Positions 56,766 to 64,000 of a stretch of DNA of 64,000 bases are shown here, piece after piece. The notes below the pieces were generated by a model. It ran no database searches, was not told the origin of the DNA, and saw nothing but the letters and a program-made list of their open reading frames with translations. The stretch comes from a bacterium (GTDB lineage Bacteria > UBA4055). How positions within the stretch are numbered: the stretch's first letter is position 1; each line of letters starts with the position of its first letter. The stretch lies in the NCBI GenBank assembly GCA_029559475.1, contig JAKQBN010000049.1, positions 1 through 64,000 on the forward strand, given 5' to 3'. The translations under genes were made by a program, and so were the position numbers.

Positions 56766-57566
56766 ATGAAAAAGTATTTTAAAAAGACATATGAGGTTCT
56801 GAAGAAAGCTTTAAAGAGTCCAGGATATCTGTTCTTATTTCCTTTCAGGATGCACGGCAAGAGAAATTCAGCATTAAAACAGCATGGATTCCCGAAATGG
56901 AAAAAATCGATAATATGGATGGGCTGGGCAGTATCGGTATTTCATGTATTAGTGATCCTTTTCGGGCTTTTCTTTTCTGTACTTTACAGCTTTATCGATC
57001 CGCCGGTCTCGTCATTTATGATATACAGGGCGGTATTTGACGGATACGAAATACGTAAGAACGAGTTCATTCCTTTGAAAAAACTTCCCAAAGGAACTTC
57101 CCGAATGCTCGTCAGGGTCGAGGACAGTAATTTCTACGATCACTGGGGAATAGATATCGATGCTATTGAGTCGGCAAGGAAAAGGAACGAAAAGGCCGGA
57201 TATAACAAATACGGCGGAAGCACGATAACGCAGCAGCTTGTAAAGACCCTTTTTCTTGTTCCTGAAAAGCTGCTTATAAGAAAATATGCAGAGGTTATCA
57301 TTGCTATCGAATTCGATCTTATTCTGAGTAAGGACAGGATACTCGAGTTATATCTCAATAACGTCGAATGGGGGAAAGGTATTTTCGGGATCGAGGCCGC
57401 GGCAGTATATCATTATAATAAGCACGCTGTAAAGCTGAACAGGGAAGAGACTGCAAGGCTGATTACGATATTGCCGAATCCGTTAAAATACAACGTTAAG
57501 AATTTTGCGCGAAAGAAAAGTATGTCGAGAAGGTATTACAGGCTTATGCCTTCACTTGAAGAATAA
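56766..57566 (+). CDS. mtgA: Monofunctional peptidoglycan transglycosylase (GT51)
   Basis: VEDSNFYDHWGIDIDAI, GGSTITQQLVKTLFL, KYAEVIIAIEFDLILSKDRILELYLNNVEWGKGIFGIEAAAVYHY. ATG 56766 preferred because 56718 lies in the promoter. Confidence 0.92.
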   Translation: MKKYFKKTYEVLKKALKSPGYLFLFPFRMHGKRNSALKQHGFPKWKKSIIWMGWAVSVFHVLVILFGLFFSVLYSFIDPPVSSFMIYRAVFDGYEIRKNEFIPLKKLPKGTSRMLVRVEDSNFYDHWGIDIDAIESARKRNEKAGYNKYGGSTITQQLVKTLFLVPEKLLIRKYAEVIIAIEFDLILSKDRILELYLNNVEWGKGIFGIEAAAVYHYNKHAVKLNREETARLITILPNPLKYNVKNFARKKSMSRRYYRLMPSLEE

Positions 57567-57581
57567 TAAATCAGGCAAAGT

Positions 57582-58844
57582 ATGAAAAGAATAGCAGAAG
57601 AGTATATAAAAATAACGAAGATCATCAGAAAAGACGCGTGGTATTTTCTTGTCGGGAATTTTTTCGCGGGATTCGGGTTCACGGGATTCAGCCTTCTTTT
57701 TAATCTTTATCTGAAAGAGTCGGGTAAGAATGAAGGGACAATAGGGCACGTGCTTTCGACCGGTACGTATGCGACTGTGCTTATGATATTCCCGGCTGCT
57801 TATATAGTCAGAAAAATGTCTATCAGACCCATAATGATCATTGTTCCTGTCGTAATGTCCGCAGGATATGCTCTGGCTATTCAGGCCGATTCTCTTCAGA
57901 TGATAATGGCAGGTATTGCTTTATCAGGATTCGCCGGAGCTTTCAGTTCGGTGATAGGGGGACCGCTATTAATGCAGAGCAGCGGAGAGACCGAAAGAAC
58001 ACATCTATTCTCCATAAATCACGCCGTAGCACTTCTTTCAGGCATAACGGGAAATCTTGTTGCGGGAAAACTGCCTGATTTTTTAATCAGCAAGAACATT
58101 TCTTTCGCAGTCGGATACAGATACGCGATATTCATTCATCTTGTAATCGCTCTTATCTCACTATACTTTTATGGGAAGATAAGAGTAAGGCACATTTCTT
58201 TCTCCGATAACGGTGAAGATGAAGACGGAGTGTTCAGGTTCAGGATCAAAACATCTAAAAAACTTCTCGCTTATCTGGCAATTCCGCCGATGATGGTAGG
58301 TCTGGGCGCAGGAATGACGATCCCGTTTCTGAACCTGTATTTCAAGACCAGGTTCGAAATGAGCTCTAACAATATCGGGATGCTGTTCGCACTGGCGCAG
58401 CTTTTTACGATAGGCGGTGCTCTCATTGCGCCGATGCTGGCGAGAAGGTTCGGTAAAATAATGTCGGTGATACTTTCTCAGATATTTTCGCTGCCGTTCC
58501 TTTTTATATTGGGAATGTCGCATTATCTTCCTCTTGCGATCACCGCTTTTCTAATACGTAATGCGCTTATGAATATGTCAGCTCCGATCTCATCGAACTA
58601 TTCAATGGAATCGGTTCATCCGGACGACAGGTCCATTACCAGCGGGCTTCTTTCTCTCGCCTGGCTTTTCACATGGGGTATAACTGCAAACATCGGCGGA
58701 TACTTCATCGAGAATTTCGGATACGAGCTGCCGTTCGCTTTCACGATGATATTCTATATACTCTCGTCATACCTGTATTACAAACTTCTGTATCCTTTAG
58801 AAAAAGAAGCGCGGGAAAAAAATAAACAGGAAGAAATCAAATAA
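57582..58844 (+). CDS. MFS transporter
   Basis: About 12 hydrophobic segments; GFGFTGFSLLFNLYLKESG; SMESVHPDDRSITSGLLSLAW. Confidence 0.88.
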   Translation: MKRIAEEYIKITKIIRKDAWYFLVGNFFAGFGFTGFSLLFNLYLKESGKNEGTIGHVLSTGTYATVLMIFPAAYIVRKMSIRPIMIIVPVVMSAGYALAIQADSLQMIMAGIALSGFAGAFSSVIGGPLLMQSSGETERTHLFSINHAVALLSGITGNLVAGKLPDFLISKNISFAVGYRYAIFIHLVIALISLYFYGKIRVRHISFSDNGEDEDGVFRFRIKTSKKLLAYLAIPPMMVGLGAGMTIPFLNLYFKTRFEMSSNNIGMLFALAQLFTIGGALIAPMLARRFGKIMSVILSQIFSLPFLFILGMSHYLPLAITAFLIRNALMNMSAPISSNYSMESVHPDDRSITSGLLSLAWLFTWGITANIGGYFIENFGYELPFAFTMIFYILSSYLYYKLLYPLEKEAREKNKQEEIK

Positions 58845-58925
58845 ATCAGATTTTTGTGGAAAGAGATGTTGATTTGATTTATATTTATCGGAAATTAAAT
58901 AAAACTGAAAATTAAAGGAGTAAAA

Positions 58926-59195
58926 ATGGGCAGAGGCGACAAAAAAACAGCAAAGGGAAAGACATTCAGACATTCTTCCGGCAACACAAGATTAAAAAAG
59001 AAACATCCGACAAATCCTCTTTCCCAGCCTGATCCGACAAAAAAGGCAGCGGTAAAAACTGATTCGATCAAAAAACTCGCTGAAGCAAAAGCCGCTCCGG
59101 CAGAAAAGAAACCGGCTGCAGAAAAGAAACCGGCTGCCGCACCAGATAAAAAAGCTCCGGCTGATAAAAAGCCTGCAAAAGCTAAAAAAGAATAG
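58926..59195 (+). CDS. bTHX-type small ribosomal subunit protein with Lys/Ala/Pro-rich C-terminal extension
   Basis: N-terminus MGRGDKKTAKGKTFRHSSGNTRLKKK resembles bTHX (MGKGDkKtkrGKi.rgsyG..RprkK), followed by tandem AEKKPAA/DKKAPADKKPAKAKK. Confidence 0.75.
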   Translation: MGRGDKKTAKGKTFRHSSGNTRLKKKHPTNPLSQPDPTKKAAVKTDSIKKLAEAKAAPAEKKPAAEKKPAAAPDKKAPADKKPAKAKKE

Positions 59196-59214
59196 TATTT
59201 TTCTCAGAAATTTT

Positions 59215-59240
59215 AAGGCGCATTTTTCTGCGCCTTTTTT
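59215..59240 (+). terminator. Rho-independent terminator after the bTHX-like gene
   Basis: AAGGCGCA-TTTTTC-TGCGCCTTTTTT. Confidence 0.88.
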
Positions 59241-60168
59241 ATTTGTCTTTTTTAAAATATAAATGTCTATTATCGTAAAGCGTCTGAAATATCTTCAGAT
59301 AGTTTTCATAACGGAATTCAGGAATTTTACCCTCATCCGCTGCTGCTATCACCGCGCATCCGGGCTCATTTGTATGCAGGCAGTTATGATATCTGCATTG
59401 AGAACTGAGTTTGTAGATCTCCGGAAAAAAATTCTTTAACTCCTCAAAATCCATGTTCCACATTCCGAACTCCCTGATGCCCGGAGTATCGAGGACGAAA
59501 CCTCCGTTTGAAAGAGGGTAGAGTCGCGCCTGCTTTGTAGTGTGTTTACCTTTCAGAGAATAAGAAGACGTTTCGTTCACTTTTCTTCTGAAAGCAGGGT
59601 CTATTGCGTTCAGAATAGATGATTTGCCCACGCCGGAATTGCCGATGAGAGCTGAAACCGAACCTGAAGTAAGACAGGATATCTTATCGATATTAATACT
59701 CTTCTCGACGGAAGTTTCGATGACCTCATAGCCGATCTGCCTGTAACCTTCTATATAATACTGCTCTTCGTCAGATATGCCGTAATCGGTTTTATTAACA
59801 ACTATCTCAGTCTCGATTCTCTGCATATTGCTGTAAGCGAGTATCCTGTCGAGAAATCCCGTATTCATCCTCGGAGAAAAGACTGAACTTACCAGTAAAA
59901 GGTGGTCGATATTCGATGCGATAACCTGCTCTTTTCGCATTCCGTAATTCGCCGGTCTTGATATTCTGTTCATCCTGGGAAGGATCTCTGCCATTACGAG
60001 TTCAGAGCCTTCTTGTTCAATACGCACATAATCGCCCGGGCATACAGGATGATGTGATCTTTTTGTTGTATGCAGAAGAGTTCCTTTTAGATGGGCAACG
60101 CATTCTTTTCCGTCCAAAGAAACGGTATAATCGGTTCCGTTCCCGTAAAGAACCAGCGCTTTATTCAT
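59239..60168 (-). CDS. rsgA: Ribosome small subunit GTPase RsgA
   Basis: SALIGNSGVGKSSILNAI, VLDTPGIREFGMW, zinc site CRYHNCLHTNEPGCAV. Confidence 0.94.
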   Translation of the reverse strand: MNKALVLYGNGTDYTVSLDGKECVAHLKGTLLHTTKRSHHPVCPGDYVRIEQEGSELVMAEILPRMNRISRPANYGMRKEQVIASNIDHLLLVSSVFSPRMNTGFLDRILAYSNMQRIETEIVVNKTDYGISDEEQYYIEGYRQIGYEVIETSVEKSINIDKISCLTSGSVSALIGNSGVGKSSILNAIDPAFRRKVNETSSYSLKGKHTTKQARLYPLSNGGFVLDTPGIREFGMWNMDFEELKNFFPEIYKLSSQCRYHNCLHTNEPGCAVIAAADEGKIPEFRYENYLKIFQTLYDNRHLYFKKDK

Positions 60169-60904
60169 TCATAATCCGCTTAATGTGACTGCTACCGGGA
60201 AAGAACAAGAACAGCTTACCGCTCAGAATAAAAGCCTGCGAATCCTTTTCAGCAGTAAATTCCGCCGATTTTCTTTCCTTCATATCGAAAAGAGTGAATT
60301 TTTCAACTGATCCGGCCAAAACAAGATCGTTCTCGGCATAAATATAATTATATTTCAGGTCAGTATTTACCGACTTGAGAAAAACTCCTTCGCTATTATA
60401 GACCGACAGACTACCTTCGAACAAAACATAGATCTTCGCCGCCGAAAAGAAGAAGTCTCTGAAAGGCTTATCGGACGAAATAATTTTTTTCAGAATGTTA
60501 TTAGTTAGTCTATAGATAGATGTACCGTCTTCAGAAGCCAGAATAATTGAATTGTAGGCTGACGGGAAAATGTGTCTGAAAATACCGCTATTTTCGGCTA
60601 ATACAATATCCGAACTCTTTTTCAACCTGTAATTTTCATCGAGAAGGTAAACCGTTTTTCCTGCAGCGTCCGTGACGTACGAAAGATACTTGTCGTACTG
60701 AATAAAATGATCGAAATATCCTGACTGCGAAATATTTTTAAGATCGATCTTTTCTGTTATCGTACCGTCTTCATCAAATACAAAAATCTGTTTATCAAAA
60801 CCGTCTAACACATAAATCCGCCCGTCAAAACAGCTTAGAGAATAAAAATCTCTCGGAAAACAGATTCTGAACGCAGTAAGAAAAATAAAAAAATAAAATT
60901 TCAT
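60161..60904 (-). CDS. Hypothetical secreted beta-propeller-like protein
   Basis: N-terminal signal-like segment; repeated strand pattern GRIYVLDGFDKQIFVFDEDGTI...KTVYLLDENYRL...TSIYRLTNNIL. Confidence 0.6.
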   Translation of the reverse strand: MKFYFFIFLTAFRICFPRDFYSLSCFDGRIYVLDGFDKQIFVFDEDGTITEKIDLKNISQSGYFDHFIQYDKYLSYVTDAAGKTVYLLDENYRLKKSSDIVLAENSGIFRHIFPSAYNSIILASEDGTSIYRLTNNILKKIISSDKPFRDFFFSAAKIYVLFEGSLSVYNSEGVFLKSVNTDLKYNYIYAENDLVLAGSVEKFTLFDMKERKSAEFTAEKDSQAFILSGKLFLFFPGSSHIKRIMNE

Positions 60905-60926
60905 GAACTCTCCGTAAAAGAAGTGT

Positions 60927-60955
60927 ATTTTAATGTTTTAACTGATAAATCGCAA
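60927..60955 (-). promoter_or_regulatory. Candidate promoter: TTGCGA-N17-TAAAAT
   Basis: -35 revcomp at 60950-60955, -10 revcomp at 60927-60932. Confidence 0.45.
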
Positions 60956-60990
60956 CCAATAATTCATAACGTTTCAAAAATAAAATTAAC

Positions 60991-61019
60991 TTGACTAATC
61001 GAATATATAGTAATAAATT
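60991..61019 (+). promoter_or_regulatory. Candidate plsC-like promoter: TTGACT-N17-TAAATT
   Basis: -35 at 60991-60996, -10 at 61014-61019. Confidence 0.55.
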
Positions 61020-61084
61020 TACCTAGCGGAAACAAAAAATGCTTCTGCAGAGTTGTATATAACGTAATATCTAAGACTTACGCA

Positions 61085-61831
61085 ATGACAGAAGAAGAAA
61101 AAAAGAGCGTGGTTGATCATTGGAAAGTTCCAGAAGAAACGTTCGCGTTTAAAATAATTTCCAAACTTCTGACTTTCATAACGACGCTTTTCATATGGAT
61201 CATAATGTATGTTCTGAATCGTACAAAATTCTACGGTAAAGAAATAATAATGAAAGAAAATGCGCCTTACGTATTCGCATCTAATCATACTACCATTTTC
61301 GACTCGGGATTTATCGACTGTTCCGCGTTCTTCAGAAAATCGCTCTTATCATACAGATACCTTCCTTATCATACTCCGGAATACGGTAATTTTTACAAAA
61401 ATTCCCTTCTTTCATGGTACATGGACCATGTAAAATGCATTCCTCTGGAAAGGGGTAAGGGTATCGATCAGTTCGCGCAGAAGATAGTGACACAAAAACT
61501 GAAGGAAGGGAATATAGTTCATATTTTTCCCGAGGGAACAAGAAGCAGAACGGGAGAACTTCTTCCCGGAAAAGCCGGAGTGGGCAAAAGGGTCTATGAA
61601 TCCAGAGTCAAGGTCATACCGTGCTACCATGAAGGACTCAGATCGATGCTGCCTGTCGGTAAAACGATCCCGAAATTCGGGAACAGGATCAGGATAATCA
61701 TAGGAGAACCGATTTTCTTTGAAGAATATTTCGAAATGGAGAACGTTCCCGAGACATGGAGAAAAATATCCGACAGGATCATGGAGGAAATAACAAAATT
61801 AAAGGAGAAACTTCATGAGCTCGAAGCTTAA
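61085..61831 (+). CDS. 1-acyl-sn-glycerol-3-phosphate acyltransferase (PlsC-like)
   Basis: SNHTTIFDSGF (HX4D), HIFPEGTRSRTGELLPGKAGVG, VKVIPCYHEGL. Confidence 0.9.
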   Translation: MTEEEKKSVVDHWKVPEETFAFKIISKLLTFITTLFIWIIMYVLNRTKFYGKEIIMKENAPYVFASNHTTIFDSGFIDCSAFFRKSLLSYRYLPYHTPEYGNFYKNSLLSWYMDHVKCIPLERGKGIDQFAQKIVTQKLKEGNIVHIFPEGTRSRTGELLPGKAGVGKRVYESRVKVIPCYHEGLRSMLPVGKTIPKFGNRIRIIIGEPIFFEEYFEMENVPETWRKISDRIMEEITKLKEKLHELEA

Positions 61832-62129
61832 TGAAATGCCTGATAAAAACTGTAACGAATTTCTTCAGGAAGAAGCTGAAGTACTAAAGGCGATAGGCCA
61901 TATCGTAAGGTTAAAACTTTTGCTTGCGATAGAAATGAAAAAGTGCATAGTAAAAGGCCTTGTTGACTGCGTGGCGGAAGAACAGCCAATCGTATCACAG
62001 CAGCTTGCAGTTCTAAAAAGAAGCAAGATAATTGAAGGCGTAAGGAAGGGCAACACGATCTATTACAAGATAATCGACCCGACAGTCAAACAGATAGTGG
62101 GAATCCTGGCGGACAAATATAATAAGTAG
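61815..62129 (+). CDS. ArsR-family HTH regulator
   Basis: EEAEVLKAIGHIVRLKLLLAIE...EEQPIVSQQLAVLKRSKIIEGVRKGNTIYYKI. Confidence 0.88.
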   Translation: MSSKLNEMPDKNCNEFLQEEAEVLKAIGHIVRLKLLLAIEMKKCIVKGLVDCVAEEQPIVSQQLAVLKRSKIIEGVRKGNTIYYKIIDPTVKQIVGILADKYNK

Positions 62130-62149
62130 CATTATTGTTATCAAATCAA

Positions 62150-62178
62150 TTGATTTTTAAAATATTTATATTTATATT
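62150..62178 (+). promoter_or_regulatory. Candidate promoter: TTGATT-N17-TATATT
   Basis: -35 at 62150-62155, -10 at 62173-62178. Confidence 0.5.
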
Positions 62179-62222
62179 ATAAAAGTGACGAACCAATATA
62201 GTATCCCCAAAAGGGGTCGGTT

Positions 62223-62978
62223 ATGAAAAAAGTATCGGTATTATACCTTGAAGACGACGATCTTGATGTGGAGCTTATCAAAGAGACTTTGAACAGCGCT
62301 GACATAAGATTCAATCTTTTCCATGTTCAGAATAAGAACGATTTCAGGATCGCTTTAAAGACGATGAAATTCGATATAATTCTAGCCGATTTCAATCTTC
62401 CGGACATCGACGGATATGGAGTTCTTTACATCGCAAAAGAGATAAATCCCGATATTCCGACGATCATACTTTCCGGAACGATCAATGAGGAGATAGCTAT
62501 CGACACCCTAAAATACGGCGCTATCGATTATATTTTCAAATCAAAGCTCGAAAAGCTGATACCGGCCATTGATTCCGCGCTTGGAAAAGCTGAAGAGAAC
62601 AGGAAAAAGAGAAAATACGAAAAAGAACTCGTGATGTCCGAATCGAAATTCAGAACGATATTCCATGAACTGACCGAGCCTGTTTTCATCATAGATCCTT
62701 TTACGAAAAAGATAGCCGAGGCAAACGAGCAGGCTGAAAAAACTTTCGGTTTCAGAATGAACGAAATGATAGGCGGCAAAATGGAAATGCTGCTCGCAGA
62801 TAAAAAGAGTTCATTTCCGGAAGCAGAGGCGCTTGAGCAGCTTTTTCTTTTAGATAAAGGTCCCGGAGAATCCGTTTTCATAACTAAGGAAGGAGATCAG
62901 TTCAGATCCGGATACAAGATCAAGATCATACCATGGGAAGATGCCAAAGCCTGGCTTCTTATTATTTTTACTGCATAA
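62223..62978 (+). CDS. Response regulator receiver + PAS domain protein
   Basis: VLYLEDDDLDVELIKETL, ILADFNLPDIDGYGVL, TIILSGTINEEIAIDTLKYGAIDYIFKSKLEKL; PAS region ESKFRTIFHELTEPVFIIDPFTKKIAEANEQAEKTFGF. Confidence 0.88.
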   Translation: MKKVSVLYLEDDDLDVELIKETLNSADIRFNLFHVQNKNDFRIALKTMKFDIILADFNLPDIDGYGVLYIAKEINPDIPTIILSGTINEEIAIDTLKYGAIDYIFKSKLEKLIPAIDSALGKAEENRKKRKYEKELVMSESKFRTIFHELTEPVFIIDPFTKKIAEANEQAEKTFGFRMNEMIGGKMEMLLADKKSSFPEAEALEQLFLLDKGPGESVFITKEGDQFRSGYKIKIIPWEDAKAWLLIIFTA

Positions 62979-63636
62979 TAGACTGATTCGAACTTGTAGC
63001 TACACTTACCGCAAAAAAATTAATAAATCCGTATTTTTTCAAAGTCTGTGATGCTTCTTTAGAAGTCGCTCCCGTTGTGATAAGATCATCAACGAGGATT
63101 ATAAGAGTATCTTTATCGAGCTGTGCGCCTGAATAATCAAAAATACCTTTCACATTTTCCGATCTCCCGGCGGCGTTCAGCCTTGTCTGAGACATGTTAT
63201 TGAGCTTTCTTACAAGAATGTCTTTTCTTACTTCCAGCCCCGTAACTTCCGACAGTCCGGAACAGATAAGTTCGCTCTGATTATATCCTCTTTTCTTCAG
63301 CCTTTTTATATGAAGAGGCACAGGAATCAGAACCGTTTTACCGGATTCAAAATACTCTTTCAGCCTTTTACCCATTTCTTTACCGAAAATATAACCTAAC
63401 TCCGGCCTTCCGTTATATTTAAGTTCGTGGATCAGTGTTTTTATGGTATCATTATATGAAAATACGGACATGTAGTTTTTACTTTCATTCTTATGGATCT
63501 CAAGGTTGTTTAAGCATTTTCTGCAAATATATATTTCATCATTCAGATATTTAGCGCAAACGAGACATGACTGCGGGAACAAAAAATCCAGAATGCAGGA
63601 AATGAAATAAGCGGCCTGTTTTTTCATAAAGTTCAT
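62968..63636 (-). CDS. comF: ComF-family amidophosphoribosyltransferase-like protein
   Basis: LFPQSCLVCAKYLNDEIYICRKCL; VLIPVPLHIKRLKKRGYNQSELI; TLIILVDDLITTGATSKEAS (PRPP loop). Confidence 0.9.
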   Translation of the reverse strand: MNFMKKQAAYFISCILDFLFPQSCLVCAKYLNDEIYICRKCLNNLEIHKNESKNYMSVFSYNDTIKTLIHELKYNGRPELGYIFGKEMGKRLKEYFESGKTVLIPVPLHIKRLKKRGYNQSELICSGLSEVTGLEVRKDILVRKLNNMSQTRLNAAGRSENVKGIFDYSGAQLDKDTLIILVDDLITTGATSKEASQTLKKYGFINFFAVSVATSSNQSIMQ

Positions 63637-64000
63637 TTGATAATATTCTGCAGTTCAGACATAAATTCTTTCACATCCTTGAATTTTCTGTAAACGGACG
63701 CGAAACGGATGTATGCGACCTCATCTGTTTTCTTTAGCTTTTCCATTACAAGTTCGCCTATCTGAGATGTTTTAACAGTGCCGGAACTGTCGCTTTTTGT
63801 TATAAGGTCGTTGTATATTTCATTCACCATAGATTCGATCTTCTCGGGAGTGATCTGTCTTTTACGGCAGGCTATCATAATGCCGTTCTTTACCTTATCT
63901 CTTTCGAATTCCTCCACCGTGCCGTCGTGTTTTTCGACCATTAGCTCGATCTTTTCAATATATTCATAGGTCGTGAACCTGTAACCGCAGTCCGTGCATT
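63633..64000 (-). CDS. nrdR: NrdR transcriptional repressor (N-terminus cut by the window edge)
   Basis: Reverse strand reads from the edge: CTDCGYRFTTYEYIEKIELMVEKHDGTVEEFERDKVKNGIMIACRKRQITPEKIESMV (half zinc ribbon + ATP cone). The track start 63941 is an internal Met. Confidence 0.93.
   Translation of the reverse strand, partial: CTDCGYRFTTYEYIEKIELMVEKHDGTVEEFERDKVKNGIMIACRKRQITPEKIESMVNEIYNDLITKSDSSGTVKTSQIGELVMEKLKKTDEVAYIRFASVYRKFKDVKEFMSELQNIIK

Overview
This is a 64 kb chromosomal window from an AT-rich diderm bacterium. Gene content suggests an FCB-group or candidate-phylum lineage, but that is inference. I see no prophage, transposon, CRISPR array or rRNA. Coding is dense, with housekeeping and envelope-biogenesis genes in operons: uvrB; bamA-skp; three tandem SurA/PpiC-like chaperones, a TolB-like/coiled-coil protein, bamD and nadD; ruvB-queA; glnS, tyrS and glyQS; waaA-histidine kinase-lon-engB-ferredoxin; glmS; a second Omp85; M16 peptidase; tldD/pmbA; mtgA; rsgA; plsC; and nrdR at the right edge. 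There are two tRNAs, Thr-CGT and initiator Met-CAT. Main observations: (1) a full-length YgiQ-family radical-SAM homologue whose CxxxCxxC cluster motif has become CxxxRxxS at the same spacing, so it is probably a pseudoenzyme; (2) an operon of four proteins sharing a short 'LL.eGkI...EAekLl' helical module, including an unlisted 49-aa ORF, plus DUF2089-like and DUF4097-like proteins; (3) a bTHX-type ribosomal protein fused to a Lys/Ala/Pro-rich tail; (4) an initiator tRNA with a C1:U72 mismatch; (5) about 19 candidate promoters, all fitting TTGnnn-N17-(mostly)TAnnTT, including an exactly abutting divergent pair. Everything was read by eye. No database or folding computation was run.
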